DNA from: Cyclospora cayetanensis
Lineage: Eukaryota > Apicomplexa > Conoidasida > Eucoccidiorida > Eimeriidae
Direction of reading: 5' to 3'
DNA: 64,000 nt
Assembly: GCF_002999335.1 (NCBI RefSeq)
Contig: NW_020312765.1
Location: forward strand, 96,086-160,085
The translations under genes were made by a program, and so were the position numbers. Within the stretch, counting starts at the first letter, position 1; each line of letters starts with the position of its first letter. Positions 12,699 to 24,900 of the stretch are shown here, piece after piece. The notes under the pieces were generated by a model. The model did no database searches and was not told the origin of the DNA. It saw only the letters and a list, made by a program, of their open reading frames with translations.

Positions 12699-15600
12699 AT
12701 GCGTAGCGACGCCCAGAAGCAGCTGCTGGGGGAAGAACCCCAGCAGCTGCCTGGCACCCAGGAGTCTTCGGAGGAAGCCGCTGCAGATCGCGCGCATTAT
12801 CAACTCTGGAAAGAAGATGCATGCGGCGAGCCTCCGCGATGCACGCTGCAGCTGCAGCTGCAGCAGCACGCCGACCCCTCTACACAGCAGCAGCCTCTAC
12901 TTCAAGACACATGCGCAGAAGGTGGCGCTAGTCCGCTTGCTGAAGCAGAAGCAGCTGCTGCAGCTGCTTCTGCTTCTGCAAGCCCATTCTTTGATTCGAA
13001 GCGCCACTTGTCCATGCATGCGCCGATCAGCAAGGGCAACAACCCCAGCAGCAGCCCATGCATGCTGCACAGTGCGGTCCAAGGACAGGTGCAGCAGCAG
13101 CTAATGCATGCAGAATGCAGCAGCAACGCGCACCACGACAGCAGCAGCAGCAGCAGCAGTATATCTTACAGCAGTAGCAGCAGTAGCAGCACATCCTACA
13201 GCGGCAGTAGCTGTAACCCACAGCAACAGCCAATGCATGCAGAATGCAGCAGCAACGCGCACCACGACAGCAGCAGCAGCAGCAGCGCATCGTACAGCAG
13301 CAGCAGCACATCCTGCAGCAGCAGCAGCAGCGGCTCTGACAGCGAGTTGCGATCTGAAATGGAAGGAGGCAAGACGCGCAAACCAAAGCGAAGGCGACGG
13401 CGAAATGTATGGGGCACTCGGGGGGGTGCCTCTGCTGCTTCCTTCTCTCCTATTCACGAAAGCGGCTTTCCCCCCCTGCCTCAGAGAACTCAACGCGTGC
13501 TGTGCAACTGCCTTTCCTTAGGCCAGCTTGCCTTGGCTCGCGCTTTCTTGCGATTGCTCGCAAGGGCAGACAAGCAGAGAGCGCTTTCCCTTCTCTCCTC
13601 CATCATTACGTATGGTCCCCCTCCTCCCTGGCTTTGTTCAGAGGCAGTGCCGAGCAGCGCTCACTTCGTTTGGTGCTGCATTGAAGATCTCAGACGTATA
13701 CTCGGCAGCCTCAGCAACACGACGAGCACTTTTGGTAATTCTAGCAACAGCAACAGCAGCACCAGTGCCTCTGCAGATTTCACCATCAGCTCCCACGACT
13801 GCAGTCTCGGGGCACCCCCTTCAGCTTCTTCTTCTGCTTCTTCTTCTGCTTCTTCTTCTGCTTCTTCTTCTTCTTCTTCTTCTTCTTCTTCTTCTTCTTC
13901 TTCTGCTTCTTCTTCTGCTTCTTCTTCTGCTTCTTCTTCTGCTTCTTCTGCTTCTTCTTCTGCTTCTTCTGCTCCTTCTTCTGCTTCTTCTGCTTCTTCT
14001 GCTGCTACTCATGCTGCCTCCCCACAGACTCCAGCCGTAGGATGCGAGCCAACAGCCGCACCGGCAGCGTTACCAGCCTCAGCTCCGCTTTTTCCCACGA
14101 GGGATCAACCAGCAGCAGCAGCATCTTCTTCACCAGAAGTTCGCATTAGGATGCATCGTCGGGTGTCTTTGAGAGAGGCGCTGCCCATGTGGCTGTTGCG
14201 GCGTTCTCACTTTGATTTGTTGCTTGCGCAATGCATCTTAGATGCAGCGGCAAGCAATCGCTCGTTTTCCATCTCCGTTGCGGCAGAGCTCAGGCAGCTG
14301 CACGCCGTGCTGCTGTTGCTCTGCTGCCGAGGGCATCTAAACTTTGTTGAATGCGCGGCGCCTCCGATAGCTGCCTCAGAGATGCGCGGCAGCAGCAGTA
14401 CTTCCGAGAAAACCTCTCTCGCCACATCCACGGCGTACCCGCCAGAAGTGCTGCAGCTTCCACACATCTCGCTGTTTCCCATGAACGCCTCTCTTGCCCC
14501 CCGCTGCTGTCGGCTTCCCACAGCGGCAGTGCCTCTCCAGGCAACTGTGAAAAAGCTCGTGGGAGAGACTCGACACCTGCCGCAGAAGCTGCTGCCACTC
14601 TCTCCTGCTGCTCTGAAGCAGCTCGCGACTGTCGCGCAGTCGCAGCCTGCCCTCTCGGACGCGCTTGCGCAAGCTTTGGGCGCTTTCCCGCAAGGCGTGT
14701 GGATCGACACTGCCAGCAGCTTTAGCAGCAGTTTTAGCAGCAGTTTTAGCAGCGCGAAGGCTCCCAGCAGCGGCCCCACCCCGACTGCCAACGCAAGTTT
14801 CCTCTCGCATCGAGGGGTACGGGGGGAAGAGGCGGATAAGCGGCAGGCGGGAGAGGCTTTCACAGCGCTTTCGCGTGCAACGACGGCGTCTTCGCAAGTG
14901 CTCCTTCTGCAGCCTCTCTCTGCTGCGAAGTGGGGTTTCAGCAGCAGCACAACGAGCACCCCCGCAGGCGGCATTTGCAGCCACTCGGAGACAGTCAGGA
15001 GCTTCGTGTCGCCTGCGCTGCGGAGAAGGCGCGAAGCGCAGGAGACTGGCTTGAGCTCGCCTGCCACACTTGGCAGGAAGACGTGCACGGGGGCAGCAAC
15101 GAGCGCGGCGCGAGCAACCGAGGATTCATTTCTGCAGCGAAGGCAGCCTGGCGCTGCAGGGACCTCTCAGCAACAAGACCTCGAGGACGGCGTGGCGAGG
15201 CTTCTCTTGCTTTTGTTCGCTTCTCTGGTGCTGCAACTGCAGCAGCTGCGAGTTGCTGCTGCTGCAGAAACGCTGCTGCTGCTGCCGCTCCCGACAGCCG
15301 AAGGCAACGCAGCGACGCTCTATGAGCACCTCAAGCTGCTGGATCCCTCAAAGTTCTTGCTGCCGCTTGTCGCGGCTCTCCAGCACCAGCGGCAGCTCGC
15401 AGCTGCTCCGGGGAAGCGACCAGCAGACTCCAGAAACAGCGACTCGGCGGGGGGGTCGGCGTCGACTGAGGAGACTGCGGCAGTGCGGCATCGGCAGGAG
15501 GCAACGCTCCGTGCGGGGTGTCTCAATCTATTTCGCTTGTTGGTTCTCGTCATCGCCTGGCTCGAACAGCCTTCACTCACTCCCCCGCAAGCAACCGCTG

Positions 15601-18600
15601 CAGCAGCAGCAGACAGAAACTTGGTCTACTCGGCAGCACCAGTAGGAGAAGCTGAGGCACGGGGAGCGATGCAGTCAACTCGCCGCATGCAGCAGCCATA
15701 CGCTGAGCCTTTGCAAGAACAGCTCCAACGTCTCGTGCAAGAAGCCTTAGGCATCTCCCCTCCTGCTGGCGCGGCTGCTGCGACTCCCGTGCAGCAGCAA
15801 CTGCTGCCGACTGCAGGAAGTCACAACGCTACGGAGGCTTCCGATAAGCTCCCCCCGACAGGAAACTCGACAGTGGTAGCAAAAGCAGCAGAAACAGCAA
15901 GAGCAGCAGAAACAGCAAAAGCAGCAGGAGCAGCAGAAGTAGCGTCGGCTGCAACCGTCCTCACAGAGGGGCAAATCGTAAACGGCACGCTTCCTCCGCA
16001 AGCGCATCGACTGCCTTTCCCGTCTCCTTTAAAAGCCTTAGGCTGGCTAGATTTGAACGCGGCAGAAGACGCTGTAGAAGAGGTCTTCGCAGCCTTCAAT
16101 GACGCAACAACGCTGCAGGAACCTCCCGAGATCTCCCAGGAGGCTATGGCCAGAGTCACTGCTCTAAGCAAGTACGACAGGAACCTCTAGCGGCACTGCT
16201 GTTGTTGATTCTTGCTGCTCTTTTTGCATGTGCTTTTGCTGGGTCTATGTGTTGTTTTTGCATGTGCTGCTGCTGCTGTTCTTGCATGTGCTGCTGGTGT
16301 TTTGAATCCTCGCCCTTGATGGCAACTTGCTGGATGCGCTATACCCTACCAGCTTCTTGCGGATATGACGGCGCTCTGATGCTGGATACTGCGGCCATTC
16401 CTTTGCCGTGTCTGTATGTATATATATGTGTATCTGTATGTATGTCTGTGTCTGTATGGCTATATGTCTGTATGTATGCCTGTATGGCTGTATGTATGTC
16501 TGTATGGCTGTATGCATGGCTGTATGTCTGTGTCTGTCTCTGTATGTCTGTATGTATGGCTGTATGCATGGCTGTATGTCTGTGTCTGTCTCTGTATGTC
16601 TGTATGTATGGCTGTGTGTCTGTATCTGTATGTATGCATGTATGTATGCCTATATGCATGTATCTGTCTGTGTGTCTGTCTGTATGTATGTATGTATGTA
16701 TGCCCATATGCATGTATCTGTCTGTCTGTATGTATGTATATCTCTATGTATGTATCTCTTTTTACTCTGCATGTATGTCTGTGTCTGTCTGTGCGTACTA
16801 GGGGCACCTCCGCTTCGCCGCGCGTAAATGGGGGAGGCTTTCCCGTGGATAATTGCGCTGCAGGTGCAGGTACAGCGGGAGTTTCTGCTGCTTCTCGAGG
16901 CGCTGGAGGCAGCAGCAACGCTGCAGCCCTCGTATCGCGTTTCTTTCCTCCCTTTTTGAGTCAGCTCGCTCCTCCGACTGCCGCAAGGAGGCCACATCAG
17001 CAGCAAGCTTCGCGGAATCGCCATGTGGCTGCCTCTGGAGCTGACGGCAGTAGAGAGACTTCAGCAGCGCGAGGGAGTGCGACGGTATTAATCGGCACGG
17101 AGGCGCTTGCAAGTGGCAGCTGTAGTAGTAGCTGCAGCTGTACTAGCAGCTGCAGCTGTACTAGCAGCAGCAGCAGCACTAGCAGCAGCAGCAGCACAGT
17201 TTCCGCAGCGGCCGTTCTGTCGATGAAGCAGGATCTGAAAAGGGGGGGAGATCTTAGCAGGAGAAGGATGAGGAGCAGTGGCATAGGGGAGGATGAAGGC
17301 GTGCGGCAGACTTTGGCGACTTTCTCTTCACAGGGGTAAGTTTAAGAGGCAGCAGTGTATGCGTGAGGTGCGCTGCGTTCTTAAAGAGTTCGAAGAACAC
17401 TCCGGGTTGCAGCGGCTGTAGGATGCGAGTATAGTATCCGCAGCTGCTTTCTCTCTCTCTCTCCGATGTCATGAGAATGCAGTAGGATGCGAGTATAGTA
17501 TCCGCAGCTGCTTTCTCTCTCTCTCTCCGATGTCGTGAGAATGCAGTAGGATGCGAGTATAGTATCCGCAGCTGCTCTCTCTCTCTCTCTCCGATGTCAT
17601 GAGAATGCAGTAGGATGCGAGTATAGTATCCGCAGCTGCTCTCTCTCTCTCTCCGATGTCGTGAGAATGCAGTAGGATGCGAGTATAGTATTCGCAGCTG
17701 CTCTCTCTCTCTCTCTCTCCGATGTCGTGAGAATGCTGCAGGCTTGACAGGACGCGCTTGCTGGTGTATGAGGCTCTGCTCGCTCACGAGCCGCTGCAGC
17801 ACATGTACTTGCCGCTTTGGGGGAGTACAGACAGTCCAAGCAGCAGCGGCAGCAGTCCTAGAAAACACCTGCAATACATTGGACTGCAGATCTTCTGCCA
17901 CGTGGACGCCTGTTGGCTGCGCCTCAAGGCGGCAGGCAGTCCGATGCCACTGCCGCTGCGATCGCTTGTTGGTGTCGTCTCGAAACACAGCAGCAGCAGC
18001 AGCGGCAGAAGTGGAGGCAGTCGGCGTGAATATATGGCAAGCACACGGCAGACGGCTGCAGACACAGGACTCTCAGACACTGCATTGCATGCACCTTCAT
18101 CGGAGGCTGTGCAGTGCACTGCCTCCGAAGCAGCGCGGGGAGTTGCCGCGCCAACATGTTTAGCGGCAGCGGCAGGAGCAGCAGCAGAGGCTATTGCTGC
18201 TGCAGCCGATGAGAAGACGTTCAGTGAGGCCCTTGGCTTGAAGAACCCAGAGGCTTTTTGGACGCAATACTTCCGTTTCTCCGTCGCAACTGGCGAGCAC
18301 TGTCTCCTTCTTCCTCTGAAGGCTGCTGTGAAGTTTGTGATTTCCAGGTACGTGAGCAAAGGGGTTCTTCAGAGCATCCCCTCTCCAGGAAGAAGCAGCG
18401 CTCAAAGGCGAGGGGACAAACAACAACGGCAACGGAGGATGGCAGAAAGGGAGGAGCGGCGGGAAAGGGCAGGCAAAGGGAAGGGGGAAGTGAGGGGAGG
18501 AGAGGAGAAGAAAGGAAAGAGAGGGAGGGGGGAGGAGAGGAGAAGAAAGGAGAGAGGGAGGGGGAAGTGAGGGGAGGGGAGGCATTTATTGCTGCATGAC

Positions 18601-18956
18601 GCGCTGCAGAATAAGGCGAACACACACAAATACACACATACAAATACACACACACAGACATACAAATACACACATACAAATACACACACACAGACATACA
18701 AATACACACATACAAATACACACACACAGACATACAAATACACACATACAAATACACACAGTCTGATGCACGTGTGCTATGGTCTGGGAATTCTGCAGGG
18801 ATATTGCAGCTGCTTCGCAGGTGCTTCTGCCCTTCCCGCAGCTGCGTCCTGCTGTGCTGCTGCTGGCGTGGGATTTGTGTGACGGTCAAATGGAAAGGAG
18901 GCAGCAGCTTCTTGATTCGCTTTGCTGCTGCCACATCGCCGTCTCGGGGGTTTCTG

Positions 18957-18987
<31 letters not shown>

Positions 18988-21900
18988 GGCATTGGCTCCT
19001 CCTCAGGCGGAAGATGATGAAGACATGCGTCTGTGTATAGCGCATGCCTGTACCCACGCAGCAAAAACAAAAGCGTTCTCTCCGAGACAGGAGCCTCTGT
19101 GGCGCTATGCATGTGACTACCATATGCAGCAACACATCGAGGTTAGCATTTCGAGCAGCGATTGCAGCAGCAGCCGTGATTGCAGCAGCAGCGATTGCAG
19201 CAGTTGTACTGACATAGCGCATTACCCAATATGGAACATACGTATCGCATGAGAGAGCTTATCAGCAACTGCTTGGACTTTTACTGCGTGCGTCTCTTTC
19301 AGGTGCTGCGAAGTCGAATGGCGGCAGCCTGGTGGATTGCTGATGTGCTCTTAGACCTGCATTTTGCTATGCAGCGGCAGAGATTGCAGCAGCAGCAGCA
19401 GCAACAGCAACAACACGCCAAGCAGAGTCAGCGACAGCAACGACGCCAGCAGCGACTGCAGCAGAAAGTGCCACCAGCAGCAGCAACAGCAGCAGCTGAA
19501 AGCGCCGCCTGCCGGGTTGACATAGATGCCAACTGCAACAGCAACAACCAAAGCAACAATAACAACAATGCCAGCAACAACAACAGTAGCAATACTAAGA
19601 GCAATAATAATAGCAGCAACAACAATAATAATAGCAGCACCAACAATAATAAGAGCAACAATAGTAATAGCAGGAGGGCCGCGTTAGCATGTGTGGAGGA
19701 GGTGCAGCACCCTGCAGCAGCGACTCCCGTGGCAGCCGCTGGGAGTTTGTTGTTATTGTCTCAAGAAAGCATCGAGGCACTTGTCGCAGGAGCAAGCCGA
19801 CGGTGCATTGCAGCAGCCACTGCCGCGGCAGCCCTCCAGCAAGTCTTTTTTAGCGATATCTCCAAAGGGAGAGCCGCTAGAGCACCTGCTGTTGAGACTG
19901 TCGCAGAAGAAGATGAGGACATTCAGCAGGCAGCCGCTGCTGCCGCCGCATGCATCCGCGCAGCCGCCGCTGGGGTTCTTCGCGATAGCAGCACTGGAGG
20001 GGATACGGCTGCAGCAGCAGCTGCTGCTGCAGCTGTAGCTTTGCGGGAGGCGCTTGCTGCAGACATTTACGAAGCCATGGCAACAGACTCGCTGCTGCTC
20101 TCGGTAAGGAGCTGTCTCGGTCGGACTTCGTGACATGGCACGGCGTTCGTGTTACTTTTGGTGGGGTTGCGTCATGGCGTGTGTGTTGTTTTGGTGGGGT
20201 TGTGTCATGGCGTGTGTGTTGTTTTTGGTGGGGTTGCGTCATGGCGTGTGTGTTGTTCTGGTGGGGTTGCGTCATGGCGTGTGTGTTGTTTTTGGTGGGG
20301 TTGCTGGGGCGTTCTGAACTGTATTGAGGAAGTGTGCCGCTACACCCGCTGCCATGGCGCTTGCTGTCGTTCTGCGTGTGTCTGTCTGCCTGAACGCTGC
20401 CTGTGTGTCGTGCAGCTCTCTTCCCGTGCGCCTCTGTCCTGCGTAGAGGAACAAGCCTTTTTATCCGGGCTGGCTGCGCTTCCTCGCACGAGCGTTTGCC
20501 TCTTCGAGAGGGAGCGACAGCATGACACCGACGTTGCAGCAATCTACTTCGCCTTGCGTGCCGCCATAAGGCTCATCGTGGCATGCTCAAGTGCCTGCGC
20601 TTCTGCGGCAGCTCCCACGCATCAGCGGCAGCCTACGGAAGGAGTTAGCGCAACAAATCGCCTCCTATTCCCAGCGCCTCAGCATGCAGCCCCAGCCGCA
20701 GCGGCCGCCTCTCCGGAGCTTCACAACACGCTTCGAGACACGATCCGCTGCATAGAGAGAGTCGTGCTAACCATTCAGGAACCCCAGTATCGACTGTGGC
20801 TGCTGTTGCGTCTTGCCTCGCTAGCTTTTGCTTCGACGGCTGCTATGAAGCTTGAGCCTCAGCAGAAGCACCGCCTCGACAGCAGCGGCGTCGCCAGTAG
20901 TCCGCCAACGGAAAAGGGAAGGTTTGTAGTGCCTCCTGCAGTCTTCATTTCTCTGGCCCTCTTCCTCCAGTAAGGCGAGCAGAAGTCTCCCCACAGACCT
21001 CTGCCCGCAGCATAGCGCCCCCTGTAGTGTGTGCGCTGCCGCTGTAATCGACCACTGCATTTTTCCACAAAAAGCTCAGCAGCAGATCCACACATACACC
21101 CACACACAGACAGACACCCGATATGCTTTTACGAAAACACACACAGACAGACACACAGAAAGACACAAACACAGAAATACACACAGAAAGACACAAACAC
21201 AGAAAAAGGCATATATATATGTATCTATATGGATGGATGTATGAAATAACTGCAGCCACTTACGCTGTCGCTGGCACTGTTGCTGCAGGAAACACCTGAG
21301 GATGCTTCGAGATGCAAAGGGCCTTCAAGAAGCTGGTCGCCTCTTGGCAGAGGCTTCCCTCCGCTTCTTTGAGGTATGAAGACCTCTGTGACGCTTGCGG
21401 ATGCTGTCGCTCGTGGTGGTGGTGCGCATCTGTGTTTGTTTCTGTATGGCTGTGTGTTTCTGTATATTTTTGTCTGTGTGTGTATTTTTGTCTGTGTGTG
21501 TCTTTTTGTCTGGGTGTGTATTTTTGTCTGTGTGTGTCTTTTTGTCTGGGTGTGTATTTTCGTCTATGGGTGTATTTTTGTCTAGGTGTGTATTTTCGTC
21601 CATGGGTGTGTTTTTGTCTGTGTGTGTTTCTGTGTATTTTTGCCCGTCTGTGCGTATATTTCTGTGTTTCTTTTTGTGTTTGTGTGTGTATATCTGTTTG
21701 TGCGTGTATTTCTTTGTGTTTCTGCGTGGCTTCTGTCCTAGCGGGATTCAGAGTTGACCTGCGTGGCGGTGCCTGCGCGCGTCGTGCTGCTTCTTGAGTG
21801 CAACCGATAATTCGCCTTTTTTTCTGCGATGCGTGCTTCGTTCTGTGCGCGCTTAGGAGGCCTTATGGAGGTGCCGCTTTCTGCTTGCTACTTATTTTAC

Positions 21901-24900
21901 GGCCATGCGGTTGGCTCCCATTTGCATCGCTGGCGTTCCTGCCGCAGCAGCAGCGGCAGTCTCTGCGTTCGCCCCTGCCGATAGGGAGGGGCATCCGACT
22001 GCAGCGTCTTTAGAAGGAGCACGAAGTGCAAGAGCGCCTCGCGAGGCAGTCTGGAAGCAGCAGCTGCTGTGGATCGGTGTCTATTCGGGGGATGACGCAC
22101 CAGTCGGTGTGGTGCAGCCTCAGAGCAGCGGCAAGCGGCCTCAGCATCATCTGGCGACGCACATGACACCTTTGGTGTCGTTGCTGTCTCTAGAGGCGGA
22201 TGTATTCACGCGCCGTCTGCTGCAGCCCCCCGCAGTCTTCCTAGCGAGTGCGCTGCAGCACAATGACGTGGAAACCACAACGTAAGCCGTGCTCGAGTAG
22301 GTGCGACTACGTCGAGGGTGTGTTGTTTTTTCCAAGCGCTCAAGCGAGAGGCGCATTTCGGTGGCAGAGAGCGCAGCACTCTCCCCGAGCAGGGGCGGCA
22401 CGCGTCTTTGGCTCTTGAGCTGCTCTGTGCAGCAACAGCTCCCTGCAGCGAAAGCCGCTGTGGGGGATGGACTTGGGGAGTAGTCTCTGTGTCTGCTGAG
22501 GCGTCTTCTGCAGGGAGCTGCTGGAACGCTTCGAGCTGCCTCGACACCTGCAGATCAGCGCAAAGCTCGCTGAAGCGTTTGCAGCGCTGCGAGACTCCCT
22601 CAGCGGCTGTATGGACGCCCTCTCGAGCACGCTGGATCCTGCAGTCTCATGTCACGCAGCTCTCGACGCATATTGTGCAGCACTTGAAGAAGCGTAAGGC
22701 TGTGTGACCGTGGCAGTTGTAGCGGCGGCTGCTCCCGAAAAAGGCCTCTCTCCGGGGGGAGGGGGATGGTGGGGTGGGTAAGAAAATAGGGGGGTTGGGG
22801 GTGCTGGTGGGTACAGGGGTAGGGGGAAGTGGTGGGTAGGGTGTAAGGCTCTACGGTTAGGGTTGCCTGCCTGCCTGGTGTGTGAGGCTGCATGCGCGAT
22901 ATTTTCAGGGGATTTAGTGGCGAGACGTGTCTCGCCACTAAATCGCAGCGACTCCTCCGCGCAGAGCGAGGAACGGCCCCTCTCGTGACTCCTGGCTGCG
23001 CCTCGGAGGCAGCAGCAGCAAGAGATGCCGAGGCAGACGGCGGCTGCCCCTTCCGCGTGTGCCTCTCAACGTATGCAGACGCAGCAACGGCTGCATCTGT
23101 CGATTTGCTGCTGCGCTGTAGAGGTCTTGCATTTGTCTACGCATGCATCGATGCAGCCGTCGCTGCTGCAGCCCCTGCAGCAGCCTCGCTGCTGCTGCTG
23201 CGTAAGGCTTCGGAGGAGCTGAAGGCAGTTCAGCAGCAGGCACAGCCGCCTGCCAAGCGCACGCTGGAGCTCGATGCTTCGCCACAAGTCGCATTTCCAG
23301 CGGAAGAAGCCGAACTTCCCAATCCCGCTGCGGTGTTTCCAACTAGCCCCCTGATCAGTCTCTTCGCCACGACGATCGACAGGTCTGTCCGTGTGCGTGC
23401 AGTGGTGATCTTTTAGGGGGAGATATGGGGGGGATATACGGGGGGAGATATGGGGGGATGGGGGGTCTTTTGGGTGGCTACGACTCGTCTCTCTGATTTC
23501 TTACTAACCGTTGAGGGCTGCTCCCGCTGCAGCAGGCGTTGCGGCGTTTGCAGCTCTTGTCGCTCGAGGGGGGTACAGAGAAAGGGGTCAGTGCCTTGCA
23601 GTGGGGTAGGTGTACATACATACATATATGTACATATATGTGTATGTGTATATTGCCGACTGGCGGTAGAAGCAGCTTGTTTACTGTTTTTTCCGCTTTT
23701 TCTGGAGGGGGGCTTCAACTGTAGGTTTTCATGCGCTGAGGCGCTCACGCGCGCGGCGTGCTGGACTGTGGGTTTAGTGGTGATGCAGCTGCAGCTGCTG
23801 TCTTTTTCGGAGTGTGTTCCCTGCAGACTGGATGTGCTGATTGAGGCGCGTGCAATGCATGAAGCACGGCTGGCTGCATTGTTGTTGGAGGTTGAAACTC
23901 TTCCCATCAAGGCGAACCTCTTAAGGACGCATCTTTCTAGGTATAGACCCTGCACACTCGCACATGAAGGGGTGGGAAAGAAGGCAGAGAGAGAGAAGGA
24001 ATGTTAGGGGGAGGAGAGAAAGAAGGGGTGGGAAAGAAAGCAGAGAGAGAGAAACAATGGTAGAGAGAGAAAGGAGAGAGAGAGAGAGAGAGCCCTTTGT
24101 GGACTGCTGCTTCAGCGGCTTCTTCTGGGGTGTCTTTGTCGCGCTTTATGCTGCAGCTTGCACCGACGCAATACAGCGGTTGCCTCCTTACTTGAACAAA
24201 TGCAGCAGCTTGCGGCTGGCACAGTGCGGCTCTCAAATGCCGTGGCAGTTAGCCGCTTCGTTTCCCACGCCGTGCAGGTGTTGCGGGGAGAGCCTCAGCA
24301 GCAGCAGGAGCAGCAGCAGCAGAAGCAGCAGCAGCAGACAGACGATCTGACTTCAGGGGGTTCCACGTATGCGGGAGCCGGCATGTCCATTAGGGAGGAG
24401 GAGGAAGCGCAACAACCGCAACAAGAGCAGCAGCAACAAGAGCAGCAGCAACAAGAGCAGCAGCAACAGGAGCAGCAGCAAGAGCAGCAGCAGAGCACGA
24501 CTGGAGCGGAGGAAGGGGAGCCTCAAGCTAAGGGAAACAAATACTTGTTGGCGCTCATGCGATACATCCAAAAAATCGTGCAACTGCAGACGGAGGCGCG
24601 ACATCGTCTAGTTCGCGAGCAGCACCAGCAGACACAGCTACCGTACAAGGAACTCGTGGATTACTCATCGTCGTCAGAGCATGGAAGACGTCAGCAGCAC
24701 CAGCTGACAGAGGGAAGTTTGGCAGCGCCTCAGCAGCTTTTCGAGTTGCTGTTTATGCGTCCAGAAGATCTCATTTCTGACGTTCTCTTTCCGCTGCGTG
24801 GGCAGGAGGAAGCGAAGCAATTGGCAGCGCTCCTAGAGGCCGATCTCACGGGTGTGTTACTGCAGGCTGCATTGCCACTGCATCGGCTTTTGCAGAGTGA

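Noticed and set aside
13027..14012. Long minus-strand open frames rich in Cys, Arg or Ala opposite the first exon
   Set aside because: They are mirror readings of CAG, AGC and TCT runs. They have no splice chain or conserved motif, and the plus-strand reading carries the family match.
16202..16827. Open frames of repeated Val-Cys-Met-Tyr over the TGTATG tract
   Set aside because: Simple-repeat translation inside an intron whose borders join two exons in phase.
17418..17741. CRISPR-like array
   Set aside because: Units are adjacent near-identical copies without unique spacers, in a eukaryotic intron.
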